From an uncultured Jannaschia sp. (GTDB lineage: Bacteria; Pseudomonadota; Alphaproteobacteria; Rhodobacterales; Rhodobacteraceae): a stretch of DNA of 50,245 bases. Positions 34,323 through 44,269 of the stretch are shown here, piece by piece. The notes beneath the pieces were generated by a model, which saw nothing but the letters and a program-made list of their open reading frames with translations, had not been told where the DNA came from and made no database searches. The stretch covers positions 1 through 50,245 of the forward strand of contig NZ_CANLTR010000025.1 of assembly GCF_947494055.1 (NCBI RefSeq), given 5' to 3'. Both the position numbers and the translations under genes were made by a program. Within the stretch, counting starts at the first letter, position 1; each line of letters starts with the position of its first letter.

Positions 34323-35636
34323 TCACGCGATCAGGAACAGGGAGATGGCCGGGAACGCCGCGATTAGGATCACCCTCAGGATATCGCTCACGACGAACCA
34401 CGTCACGGCCCGATAGGTCTGACCGATGGGCGTTTCCGGGTCCATCGCGTTGATGATGAACAAGTTCAGGCCGACGGGCGGCGTAATCAGTCCGACCTCC
34501 ACGATGATGAGGACCAGGATGCCGAACCAGATCGCCATCTCCTCGGTGGTCAAACCGAAATCGAGGGTGGTCATCACCGGGTAGAAGATCGGGACCGTCA
34601 GCAGGATCATCGACAGGCTGTCCATCACGCAGCCGAGCACGAGGTAGACCAGCAGGATGATCGCCAGCACGAGCCACGGTCCGAAGCCCTGCTCCACCAC
34701 GAAGGCGGACAAGGTCTGCGGCACGCGTGCAAGGGCTAAAAAGCCGTTGAAGAAGCCCGCGCCCAGCACGATGAAGAAGATCATCGCGGTGCTGGCGGCC
34801 GTGGCGACGACGGCCTCCCGCGCCGCGCCCCAGCCGAGCTTGCCCGAACCGAGCGCCACCAGCCCCGTGCCAAGCGCGCCGACCGCCGCGCCCTCCGTGG
34901 GGGTGAAGACGCCCACGTAGATGCTGCCCACCACGGCGAGGAAGATCAGCGCCGTGGGCCAGACCTCGGCCAGCGCGCGCATCCGGGCGCTCCACGGCAG
35001 GCGCGGCGCGGTGCCCGCGGAGCCGGGATGGACGCGGACGTAGAACGCGATGACGAGCCCGTAGGTGATGGCCGCCAGCACGCCCGGCACGAAGGCCGCG
35101 AGAAACAGCTTGGCGATGTTCTGCTCGGTCAGCGAGGCATAGATCACCAGTACGATGGAGGGTGGGATCAGGACGCCGAGCGTGCCGCCGGCCGCGAGCG
35201 TCGCGGTGGACAGACCGCCCGAATAGCCCGCCCGCCGAAGCTCGGGCAAGGCGACCTGACCCATGGTCGCCGCCGTCGCGAGGGAGGAGCCGCAGATCGC
35301 CCCGAAGCCCGCGCAGGCGCCGATGGCGGCCATCGCCGTGCCGCCCTTGCGGTGCCCGAGGAACGCCTCGGCCGCCTTGAAGAGCGACCGGCTCATGCCC
35401 CCGATCCCCGCGAGGTAGCCCATCAGGAGGAACATCGGCACGATCGACAGGAAATAGTTCGAGTAAGCCCCGAACACCTCGGTCTTGAGGCGTGACAGGG
35501 CCATGCCGGGCGATCCGGTGACCAGCCAGCTTCCGCCCAGACCGCAGATCAGCATGGCGAGCCCGATCGGCGCCCGCAGGAAGATCATCAGAAGAAGGAC
35601 GGGGATCGACCAGAGGCCGATCTCGACGGTGCTCAT
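34323..35636 (-). CDS. dctM: TRAP transporter large permease, DctM subunit
   Basis: A 437-residue polytopic membrane protein with about 12 helices. FLRAPIGLAMLICGLGG at the start, YFLSIVPMFLLMGYLAGIGG and AAGGTLGVLIPPSIVLVIYA are typical DctM segments, and PTEGAAVGALGTG fits the second half. ATG at 35636 overlaps the dctQ stop (ATGA). With DctP and DctQ it forms a Na+-driven importer, here probably for 4-hydroxybenzoate or a related aromatic acid because of its place inside the pob-pca operon. Confidence 0.94.
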   Translation of the reverse strand: MSTVEIGLWSIPVLLLMIFLRAPIGLAMLICGLGGSWLVTGSPGMALSRLKTEVFGAYSNYFLSIVPMFLLMGYLAGIGGMSRSLFKAAEAFLGHRKGGTAMAAIGACAGFGAICGSSLATAATMGQVALPELRRAGYSGGLSTATLAAGGTLGVLIPPSIVLVIYASLTEQNIAKLFLAAFVPGVLAAITYGLVIAFYVRVHPGSAGTAPRLPWSARMRALAEVWPTALIFLAVVGSIYVGVFTPTEGAAVGALGTGLVALGSGKLGWGAAREAVVATAASTAMIFFIVLGAGFFNGFLALARVPQTLSAFVVEQGFGPWLVLAIILLVYLVLGCVMDSLSMILLTVPIFYPVMTTLDFGLTTEEMAIWFGILVLIIVEVGLITPPVGLNLFIINAMDPETPIGQTYRAVTWFVVSDILRVILIAAFPAISLFLIA

Positions 35637-36151
35637 GTTCCTGCCTCCGGCGCATCGGATGTCCGCCGTGTGCCGCGCAGGCCCCGCCAGGTGACGAGCG
35701 CACCCGTCAGCACCGCGATCGCGGCGGGCGGAACGCAGGCCGCGTAGGCCCACCAAAGCGGAATGCGCAGCATGTAGGACTGGTCGTTGTAGTCGAGGCG
35801 TTCCTCCAGCCCGAGCACGAGCCGCCAGAGGATGAGCGCGAGGGCGAGGGTCAGCGCGGCGTCCCAGAACGCCGCGAGCCCCGTGCGGAGGCGGTCCGGA
35901 AGGTGCGACGTGGCGAGGTCGACCACGGCATGCGCGCCACGCAGATGCGCCAGCGGCAGGAATGCGAAGACCACGAAGGCCGTGCCGAGCTCGATCAGCT
36001 CGAAATCCCCCGGCACGGGGCCGGTTCCGACGAACGGGCCCGACGCGCGTCCCGCGATGCTGATGCAGGTCATCGCGATCAGCGCCGCCAGTACCGCGCC
36101 GCCGATCAGCGCGGTGAGCACCGCCAGTCGCTCGATGAACGTTCCGATCAT
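35633..36151 (-). CDS. dctQ: TRAP transporter small permease, DctQ subunit
   Basis: A 172-residue membrane protein with four helices (LAVLTALIGGAVLAALIAMT, GTAFVVFAFLPLAHLRGAH, LTLALALILWRLVLG, YAACVPPAAIAVLTGALV). The segment LRGAHAVVDLATSHLPDRLR is the family's conserved loop. ATG at 36151 is chosen over 36178 because ggaggtgag immediately precedes it. It overlaps dctM by 4 bases. Confidence 0.9.
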   Translation of the reverse strand: MIGTFIERLAVLTALIGGAVLAALIAMTCISIAGRASGPFVGTGPVPGDFELIELGTAFVVFAFLPLAHLRGAHAVVDLATSHLPDRLRTGLAAFWDAALTLALALILWRLVLGLEERLDYNDQSYMLRIPLWWAYAACVPPAAIAVLTGALVTWRGLRGTRRTSDAPEAGT

Positions 36152-36202
36152 CTCACCTCCCAGAGCGAGGGCCCGCACCCTTCGATGCGGGACCCGCGCG
36201 TG

Positions 36203-37231
36203 TCAGTCCGAAGCGGCATCGACGGCGGATCGGGCTCCGTCCACCAGGGCCTGTCCGTCGAGCCCGGCCGTGTCGGCCTCCGCGATCCAGGCGTCGATGA
36301 CCGGCTGCGCTGCATCCTTCCATTCCTGTGCCTGCGCGGTCGTCAGGGTGACGATGTTGTTGCCCATTTCCACGGCCGCCTGCCGCGGACCCGCATCCGC
36401 CTCCTGCGTCGCGGCCCCGGCCTGCGCCGAGAAGGCCGCGCCGGTCTGCTCGTCGAGGACCGCCTTCAGGTCATCGGGCAGCCCGTCATAGACCGACTGG
36501 TTCATCGCCAGGAGGAACGTCGCGACATAGAGCGCCTCCTCTGGGAACTCCGTGTGGTTCGAGACCAGCTCCGAGGAGCGGATCGCGCCCGTCACCTCCC
36601 AGGGGATGATGGCGCCGTCGATCACGCCGCGGGTGAGGGACTCGGCCACCTGCGGTACCGGCATCCCGACCGCGTTTCCGCCCAGCTCGGTGATGAGCTG
36701 GCCGGTCACGCGCGTCGGCGTCCGCAGGTCGAGGCCCTGCATGTCGGTCACCTCGACCACCGGCTCGGACGTATGGATCACGCCCGGCCCGTGGACCCAG
36801 AGGCCGAGCACCTTCACGCGGTCGAACTCGTCGCCGAACGCACCGTCCTCGTACATCCCCCACAGCGCGGCGGAGGCGGCTTCGGCATCGCTCACCATGA
36901 ACGGCAGCTCGAACACCTCGGAGCGCGGGAAGCGGCCGGGCGTGTAGCCGGGCAGGGTCCACACCACGTCGGCCACGCCGTCGGCCGCCTGGTCGAACAG
37001 CTCGGGCGGGCGGCCGCCGAGTTGCATGGCGGGATAGTGCTCGAAGGCGATCCGCCCGTCCGAGGCCTCGGTGACCCGCTCCATCCAGGGGATCAGCACG
37101 TCGCGCGGAACGGCGGCCTGTTCCGGCAGGAACTGGTGCAGCCGCAAGGTCACGTCCTGGGCCCAGGCCCCGGCGGCGGTGCAAAGGCCGATCGCAGTGC
37201 CGAGCAATCCGGCTCGAAGGGTGATGGTCAT
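36203..37231 (-). CDS. dctP: TRAP transporter substrate-binding protein, DctP subunit
   Basis: A 342-residue periplasmic binding protein with a Sec signal peptide (residues 1-24, cut at AGAWAQ-DVTLR). LRLHQFLPEQAAVPRDVLIP and FEHYPAMQLGGRPPELFDQA, GVADVVWTLPGYTPGRFPRS, LDLRTPTRVTGQLITELG (substrate-Arg region) and GVIDGAIIPWEV fit the DctP family, nearer to the aromatic-acid and other-carboxylate TRAP groups than to C4-dicarboxylate DctP. It stands between pobA and dctQ. Confidence 0.93.
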   Translation of the reverse strand: MTITLRAGLLGTAIGLCTAAGAWAQDVTLRLHQFLPEQAAVPRDVLIPWMERVTEASDGRIAFEHYPAMQLGGRPPELFDQAADGVADVVWTLPGYTPGRFPRSEVFELPFMVSDAEAASAALWGMYEDGAFGDEFDRVKVLGLWVHGPGVIHTSEPVVEVTDMQGLDLRTPTRVTGQLITELGGNAVGMPVPQVAESLTRGVIDGAIIPWEVTGAIRSSELVSNHTEFPEEALYVATFLLAMNQSVYDGLPDDLKAVLDEQTGAAFSAQAGAATQEADAGPRQAAVEMGNNIVTLTTAQAQEWKDAAQPVIDAWIAEADTAGLDGQALVDGARSAVDAASD

Positions 37232-37269
37232 GCGCGTCCTCCCATATTGGCGCGTTTGTCCGGCGGGCG

Positions 37270-38520
<1,251 letters not shown>

Positions 38521-38540
38521 TGCTGCGAGAGTTGGCGCTT

Positions 38541-39590
38541 TCAGGTGAGACGCGGAGTCGATGCTTTCCGCCGACAACCGAATGCGGTCAGCATACCCAG
38601 ACCAGCAAGCATCATGGGTAAGGCAGCCGGCACCGGAACCGGCGCGGGTTGAACGGCGAACGCGGCGTCCATGAAATCGACGACGTAGGGAACCTGCTCC
38701 TCCCAACCGGGACCACCGTGTCCGAGACCTTCGACGATCCGAAGCTGCAGGTCAGGCGATCCGCCCTGCGCGTCGATCGCATCGAAGAGGCGAACCGACT
38801 GCAGGTAGGAGACCAGAGGGTCTCCGTCGCCATGCATGATCAGGAAGGCGGGAAGAACGGTATCTTCCGGCAAGAAGGACGCGAAAACCGCCGGGCTGGC
38901 GGCGTCAGCGAGGCCCCGGTTGACGAGATCGCCCATGCCGTCCGTTTCGCCGAGGCAAGCACCGACGAGCAGCGATTCCGGCGAGTCGCAGGCCAGATGC
39001 TCGATGAAGTCCAAATCAGGCGAGGACGCGTCGTCGTCCGCGTCCATCTCGATCAGATCGGCCGGCGGATACCACGTAACCGTGGCTGCAAGACGCGTGT
39101 CCGGATCGTCGGCCAGCGCCAAGCCGGCCCAGGCAGACAGGTGCGCTCCGGCCGACGCGCCGAACGATGCGACCCGGCTGCCGTCGTAGCCGTACGTCGC
39201 GCCACTATCACGCACGAAGGCGAACGCCTTGGTGATGTCTTCGAGCTGTCCGGGCCACGTCGTGCCGTTCGCCGTATCAGCCGATGGCGGCCCGTCGTAC
39301 GTGGTCAGGCGATAGTTCATCGACGCCACCGCAATGCCGGCGTCGAGGAACTCCTGAACGCCGGTCGGGCTCGACTTGTCGCCGGCGTACCAGGCCCCGC
39401 CATGGATCCACATCACGATCGGGGGCGCGTCGACCCCGTCCGGAACGTAGAAGTCGAGCGTCTGACGTTCAGCCGGTTCGTAAGGACCATAGCTCACATC
39501 CGCCACGGTCGGCACCGTCGCCGCATGCGCCATCCCCGCCGTCGCGCAAACCGCGGCAGAACATACCAGTTTCCGCATATCCATTCTCAT
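38541..39590 (-). CDS. Secreted alpha/beta hydrolase with VPxPA-type C-terminal sorting signal
   Basis: A 349-residue esterase of the BD-FAE/carboxylesterase type. A signal peptide (MRKLVCSAAVCATAGMAHA) is followed by HGGAWYAGDKSSP (oxyanion His-Gly-Gly), nucleophile elbow GASAGAH, acid in MHGDGDPLVS and His in GLGHGG. The C-terminus has VPVPAALPMMLAGLGMLTAF then CRRKA: the proline motif, hydrophobic helix and basic end of PEP-CTERM-like (VPLPA/VPxPA) sorting signals handled by an exosortase/rhombosortase-like system. It intervenes between pobA and pcaQ and is not an evident part of the pathway; feruloyl-type ester hydrolysis feeding pobA is possible but unproven. Confidence 0.83.
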   Translation of the reverse strand: MRMDMRKLVCSAAVCATAGMAHAATVPTVADVSYGPYEPAERQTLDFYVPDGVDAPPIVMWIHGGAWYAGDKSSPTGVQEFLDAGIAVASMNYRLTTYDGPPSADTANGTTWPGQLEDITKAFAFVRDSGATYGYDGSRVASFGASAGAHLSAWAGLALADDPDTRLAATVTWYPPADLIEMDADDDASSPDLDFIEHLACDSPESLLVGACLGETDGMGDLVNRGLADAASPAVFASFLPEDTVLPAFLIMHGDGDPLVSYLQSVRLFDAIDAQGGSPDLQLRIVEGLGHGGPGWEEQVPYVVDFMDAAFAVQPAPVPVPAALPMMLAGLGMLTAFGCRRKASTPRLT

Positions 39591-39694
39591 CGACTACGCG
39601 ATGCCGACGTCCTTATCCCCCGAAAGACCGGCCGACATATCACGAGCATGCCGCAGGGAACCGTTGACAGGAATGCCGAAACGCGCCGATCCAT

Positions 39695-39710
39695 ATAACC
39701 CTATGGTTAT
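39695..39710. promoter_or_regulatory. PcaQ-type operator ATAACC-N4-GGTTAT
   Basis: ATAACCCTATGGTTAT matches the PcaQ motif ATAACC-N4-GGTTAA described in Sinorhizobium and Agrobacterium at 11 of 12 defined bases. It overlaps both candidate starts of the LysR gene (39703, 39709) and lies 105 bases from the esterase start. No second copy was seen before pobA. Confidence 0.65.
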
Positions 39711-40626
39711 GCATCACGGGATCAAGCTGCGCCATCTGCGAGCCTTTCTCACAGTGGCCGATACCGGCTCCGTCACCGCGGCGGCGGACAGGATCGGTGT
39801 GTCGCAGCCTGCCTTGTCCAAGACCTTGAGCGAGCTTCAGACGATGCTGGACGGCACGCTGCTCGAACGGTCCGGTCGAAGGACCACCCTGTCACCGATA
39901 GGGGAGCGCTTTCGAAGACACGCTCTGCAGGCGCTGCAACACCTCGACGCCGGGGCCGACGCGATCTCCCTTCCACGGAGGACGGAGCGGGTCTCGGTCG
40001 GGGTGCTGCCGACCGTGGCAGGGCGGTTCTTTCCCGAGGCTGCGCTCGACTATTCGAAGCTGCGACCGAACATCGTCATCCGCACCGAGACCGGACCCCA
40101 TGCCTACCTGCTCGACCGCCTGCGCGCCGGCGCAATCGATCTGATGGTCGGTCGAATGCCCGCGAGTTCCGAAATGCCGGGCCTGAGCTTCGACTGGCTC
40201 TACGACGAGGACATCGTGCTCGCCGCTCGAGCCAACCACCCCCTTCTGGAGATCTCGCCACGCGACGCCATCGCCCGTTCGAGTCTCGTGATCCCGCCGA
40301 AGGGCGCGATCATTCGACGTGCGGTGGACGAGTATCTCCTGTCCCTCGGGATCACCGAGCCCGACATCCGAATCGAGACCGTTTCGCTCGCGATGGCCTC
40401 CCAGATCCTCGCCGCATCGGACATGCTCTGGTTCATCTCGCGTGGCGTGATCGACCGTGAGTTGAAGCGCGGCACGCTGTCGACGTTCCACATCGACGTT
40501 CCCTATCTCTCCGGCGCCGTCGGCACGACGCGCCGGAACGAAGGCCAGCAGGAACCGAACCTGGCTGAACTATTGGACGTCCTTCACAAACTCGCGCGCA
40601 ATCGAGTACAGACAAATGGTTCTTGA
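39703..40626 (+). CDS. pcaQ: LysR-type transcriptional regulator, PcaQ
   Basis: A 307-residue LysR regulator. The winged helix (IKLRHLRAFLTVADTGSVTA, AADRIGVSQPALSKTLSELQ) is followed by the effector domain starting VSVGVLPTVAGRFFPEAAL; the segment DLMVGRMPASSEMPGLSF is very like PcaQ. PcaQ activates pca genes in response to carboxy-muconate/oxoadipate intermediates. The start is uncertain: ATG at 39703 or 39709 fits homology but has no ribosome-binding site and overlaps the PcaQ box; ATG at 39673 is also in frame. Unlike usual arrangements it is not directly divergent from the pca operon. Confidence 0.88.
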   Translation: MVMHHGIKLRHLRAFLTVADTGSVTAAADRIGVSQPALSKTLSELQTMLDGTLLERSGRRTTLSPIGERFRRHALQALQHLDAGADAISLPRRTERVSVGVLPTVAGRFFPEAALDYSKLRPNIVIRTETGPHAYLLDRLRAGAIDLMVGRMPASSEMPGLSFDWLYDEDIVLAARANHPLLEISPRDAIARSSLVIPPKGAIIRRAVDEYLLSLGITEPDIRIETVSLAMASQILAASDMLWFISRGVIDRELKRGTLSTFHIDVPYLSGAVGTTRRNEGQQEPNLAELLDVLHKLARNRVQTNGS

Positions 40627-40689
40627 ATTTCTCCCGATTGGGCAGGCGGGTTCAAGCCACACTTCTTTCCAAGTAAGCCGGGCCTTTTC

Positions 40690-40812
40690 CTAGAGGTCAC
40701 GCACCATCTCGGCTCGGTGCAGCCCGCGGTTGAGCCGCGCCTGTTCGACCGTCAGATCAGCCGAGGTTGGCGCCAAGGGAACAGTCGCGGACGGATGCCT
40801 CAACGGAGCCAT
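40690..40812 (-). CDS. Small hypothetical ORF (40 aa)
   Basis: The ORF reads MAPLRHPSATVPLAPTSADL then TVEQARLNRGLHRAEMVRDL and has a strong ggagg 6 bases before its ATG. Its tail resembles the end of the small DUF1127-like proteins common in Rhodobacterales, but it stops directly after VRDL. It may be a small protein or a truncated remnant; function unknown. Confidence 0.35.
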   Translation of the reverse strand: MAPLRHPSATVPLAPTSADLTVEQARLNRGLHRAEMVRDL

Positions 40813-41131
40813 CATTGTCCTCCCCCGGACGGCGCGATGCACCGCCCCTCTGTACCGACCTCGCTTGAACGTGCAGGCTGTCCAACAGGTGTTCAGAGGC
40901 ATCGCTCTAATCAAACAGAAAGTCACCGGGCGGACAGATCGACTGCTCGCAGTCGATCGCGAGGTCCGTAGCCACGGCGGAAGACGGGTGGGACCGGTTC
41001 TTGAACCGTTCTATCGAAGAGAAACGAACCGCGGACCCTTGAATACTCTGCTTCCGAGGACGCTTCGTCACTTGTCCGCAGACTTGATGTGCAGTGGCTC
41101 GGCTTTGCCGGCGACCTTCATCTGCAGGGCT

Positions 41132-43150
41132 TCAGGCCGCATCCTTCCGGACGAGCGCCAGGACGGCCCGATCGGCCGCGGCGTCGTCCTCGATCTGCTG
41201 GCCCGTCACCAGGTTGTTGGCTGCGTCCTGTACCAGGGGTCGCCCCAGAAGGAAGCCCTGTGCGACGTCGCAGCCGAGCTCGGTCAGGCGCGCGAGCTGT
41301 TCCGGCGTCTCGACACCCTCGCCGATCGTCAGGATCGAGAGGTCGTGCGCCATGCTGGTGACGGCGCGAATGACGGCCCGCGCGCCGATGTCGTCGTCGC
41401 TGGTATCGATGAAGCTGCGGTCGATCTTGATGCGGTCGAGCTCGAAGTTGCGCATATGCGCGAGCGAGGAGTACCCCGTCCCGAAATCGTCCATCGCGAT
41501 GCGGACCCCGAGCTTGCGCAGCCTGCGGAGCGTCTCCGCGATCGCATCGCCATCCTCGACCATGGCCGTCTCCGTCAGTTCGATCTCGAGCCGCTCCGCC
41601 GCTACGTCATGCCGCTTTAGCGCTGCGACCACCTCGTCCACGAGGTCGGGCGACCGCATCTGGACGGCGGAGACGTTGATCGCGACATGGATATTGGCTG
41701 GCCAGCGGCGGAGCTGATGACACGCGCGGTCGAGAACCCAGGCGCCGATCCCGAGGATCATGCCCGTCTCCTCCGCGAGCGGAATGAACTCGGCCGGAGA
41801 GACCAGCCCGAGTTGCGGGTGCTTCCACCGGATCAGCGCCTCGAACCCGAGAAGACGCTGGTCCGACAGCTGGAAGAGCGGCTGGTAGTGCAGCTCGAAG
41901 CCCTCGGACTCGAGCGCATGCTTCAGGTCGAGCTCCATCTGCCGGCGCTCCTGTGCCTGTTCGAGCATACCGGTCTCGTAGACCTCGACCCGGCCCCGGC
42001 CGCGCTCCTTCGCGCGGTAAAGTGCCAGTTCCGCCCGCTGCAAGCCCTCGGTCGGACGCTCGCCGGCGTCGAGCCAGGTCATGCCGATGCTGCATCCGAT
42101 CGAGATCGTGTGGCCTTCGACATCGAAGGTCTCGCCGATCGAGGAAACGAGGGACGCGGCGATCGCCAGGGCGCCGGGCTCGTCGACGTCGCCCAGGACG
42201 ACGGCCAGTTCGTCGCCGCCGAGACGGTACACCGATCCGTTCTCCCCGACGGCCCGGGTCAGGCGCTCGCCCACGGCGACGAGCAACGCATCCCCGACGG
42301 GATGGCCCAGGGTGTCGTTGACGGGCTTGAACCGGTCGAGGTCGACCACGAGCAGGGCGGTGTGGCGACCATGCCCGACGACGGCCTGCATGTGTTCGCG
42401 GAAGCCGCGACGGTTCGCGAGGCCGGTCAGGGGGTCATGGAAGGCGAGATGCGCGATCTCCGCCTCGGCGGTGCGATATTCGGTCAGGTCGTCGAAGGTC
42501 AGGATGAAACCGCCGTCCGGCGTCCGCTGGCAGGTCACGGCGACGATCCGTCCGTCTTCGAGCTCCTCCTCGGTCCGGGAGTTTCCCTCCGCCGCAAGCC
42601 GGTCCAGATGCCCGCGGGCCAGTCTCTGCAGGCGATCCGCGCCCCAGCCTTGACGCGCACCGATGCCGCCGAGGAAATCTCGCAGGGACGCGCCTTCCGG
42701 CGCGGTCGCCTTGTCCAGCCCCAGTATGGTCCGCGCGCGTTCGTTGATCGCGCTGATCCGGCTCTCCGCATCCACCATGACAAGACCGTTCGACATGTGC
42801 CGCAGCGCGGTAGCGAAGGCCGCGTTCCGGCGTGCCTCGTCGGTCGCCGCCCGTTGCCGCTCCAGTTGCAGCCGACGGGCGCTGACGGCGGTGGCGAGAC
42901 CGGCGCAGGACAGTCCGAGGGAGGTCACTGCGATCAGGGCCGACAGCATGGTCCCGTCGATGGCCTCGAGATCGGGTCGAAGAACCTCGAGCGTCACACC
43001 GGCCAGGGCCATGAAATGCAGTGTGCAGACGCCCAACACGATGGCGGCCGCGCGCAGCGGCGCCGTGAACCTTGCAGCGCGGTTTCCCATCGCGACGGCA
43101 AAGAGCGCCGTCCCGGAGGCGAGGCCGAAGGCAGAGGAGACAGGGTCTAG
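41132..43150 (-). CDS. PAS-GGDEF-EAL part of a frameshifted diguanylate cyclase/phosphodiesterase
   Basis: This frame encodes the rest of an MHYT-type membrane domain (VCTLHFMALAGVTLE), a PAS domain (HMSNGLVMVDAESRISAINE), a GGDEF domain (FHDPLTGLANRRGF; GG(D/E)EF site reading GGDEL) and an EAL domain (GFEALIRWKHPQLGLVSP, INVSAVQM, ELTETA, MDDFGTGYSSL, IKIDRSF, EGVET). The EAL phosphodiesterase residues look intact. The frame has no good start of its own and continues the MHYT frame from 43147 if one base is added in the TAG at 43147-43149. Probably one protein of about 810 residues, now broken or frameshifted. Confidence 0.8.
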   Translation of the reverse strand, partial: LDPVSSAFGLASGTALFAVAMGNRAARFTAPLRAAAIVLGVCTLHFMALAGVTLEVLRPDLEAIDGTMLSALIAVTSLGLSCAGLATAVSARRLQLERQRAATDEARRNAAFATALRHMSNGLVMVDAESRISAINERARTILGLDKATAPEGASLRDFLGGIGARQGWGADRLQRLARGHLDRLAAEGNSRTEEELEDGRIVAVTCQRTPDGGFILTFDDLTEYRTAEAEIAHLAFHDPLTGLANRRGFREHMQAVVGHGRHTALLVVDLDRFKPVNDTLGHPVGDALLVAVGERLTRAVGENGSVYRLGGDELAVVLGDVDEPGALAIAASLVSSIGETFDVEGHTISIGCSIGMTWLDAGERPTEGLQRAELALYRAKERGRGRVEVYETGMLEQAQERRQMELDLKHALESEGFELHYQPLFQLSDQRLLGFEALIRWKHPQLGLVSPAEFIPLAEETGMILGIGAWVLDRACHQLRRWPANIHVAINVSAVQMRSPDLVDEVVAALKRHDVAAERLEIELTETAMVEDGDAIAETLRRLRKLGVRIAMDDFGTGYSSLAHMRNFELDRIKIDRSFIDTSDDDIGARAVIRAVTSMAHDLSILTIGEGVETPEQLARLTELGCDVAQGFLLGRPLVQDAANNLVTGQQIEDDAAADRAVLALVRKDAA

Positions 43151-43566
43151 GCCACGAGGCAACCCTGGAGCGCCGACATGCCGGTGAAGTGCATGGCGCC
43201 CACGCCGAGCCCCGCGATCCCGCCCATGAAGCCGCGCCATCGAACGTCGACGAAGAAGCTCCCCGCGATGGGCCCGCCGACGAATGCCACGCCCGCCACG
43301 GCCGACAGAAAGGTCGTCGGCTCGTCGTAGACGAGGGCCAGATCGGGCCGGTAGCCGAGCATCGCCACGAAATGCGTCGTCCAGACACCGACGCCCGCGA
43401 CGAGCGCCGTCAACGCCGTCCAGCCGATCCGGGCCGGGCCCGCCGCGGTCTCGACATGCCGGAACAGCATGACAAGCGTCCCGGCCATCACCATGCAGAC
43501 CAGCAATGCCGTCAGAACGAACGGGGGGGCGGTGCCGAGAAGGTTCACAAACAGCTGATCGCGCAT
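43147..43566 (-). CDS. MHYT membrane domain, N-terminal part of the frameshifted c-di-GMP enzyme
   Basis: From ATG 43566 (MRDQLFVNLLGTAPPFVLTA) this encodes 139 residues with hydrophobic helices and the MHYT signatures VWTTHFVAMLGY and GVGAMHFTGMSAL, which in the family may bind copper and sense O2, CO or NO. The stop TAG directly follows GCLVA. In the next frame DPVSS continues the expected sequence, as if VAYDPV had lost one base. The two pieces otherwise join without loss. Confidence 0.72.
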   Translation of the reverse strand: MRDQLFVNLLGTAPPFVLTALLVCMVMAGTLVMLFRHVETAAGPARIGWTALTALVAGVGVWTTHFVAMLGYRPDLALVYDEPTTFLSAVAGVAFVGGPIAGSFFVDVRWRGFMGGIAGLGVGAMHFTGMSALQGCLVA

Positions 43567-44269
43567 GACGGTTGCCTCGGTAATGTCGCGGCAGGCTTCG
43601 GTCATGCGGATGAACGGGACATGAATTTCGTCGTCCAGGAGAATGACGCTTTTAGCAAATATTAACAGAGGTCTTACGCTTACGGTGAGACGCCGGCCAA
43701 GATTCTCCGTATTCGGCGGTTCCGACGACGTGACCATCTCTGAGAAAGCATCATCGACCCATTCAGCGAGGCGGGAGGCCCGGCAAACCAGACCTTCAGG
43801 CTCTCGACGCCGCAAGCATGGCTGCCCCCGCCGGGATTGAAAGCCGCGGCTTCGCCGTCGGAACCTTCTAAATCCATGACTCGGCCGCTCGCATTATGAG
43901 CATCGGCGGAGGTCTTCACTCTGTCGGTCTGGAGCATGGAGGTTTCGACCGGATCGGGCGCGATTACGCCGACTCATTTCCGGTGATCGAACGCATGGCC
44001 CACGCGAACCGGGGCGGCCACCGTGCGCAAGCAGCGATTGGAGCCGAGCAGACTTCGACCGCCTCAAGCGAGCTCCAGCGGGGCGTCGACCAGGACGACC
44101 ACCCGACGGCGCATGCCGTCACGGCGACGCCTCGGAGGAGCCACGCGCCGTCCGGACCCGACGATTCCTCTAAAATCGCAGAGAAAAGCCCGGTCGCGCG
44201 ATGTCCGTCATTCACCGGCCGTTGAGCCGCAAGCATTAACCGGTCGCCCAGCGTTGAACGGAGTTTGCC
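43567..44269. other. Upstream regions of the MHYT and RTX genes, no gene supported
   Basis: An AT-rich stretch (ttttagcaaatattaacaga, 43650-43669) may carry the MHYT gene promoter. The longest frames (43896-44225 plus, 43964-44278 minus) lack ribosome-binding sites and recognisable homology. Confidence 0.4.

Noticed and set aside
43896-44225. 109-codon plus-strand frame before the RTX gene
   Set aside because: No ribosome-binding site or recognisable homology.
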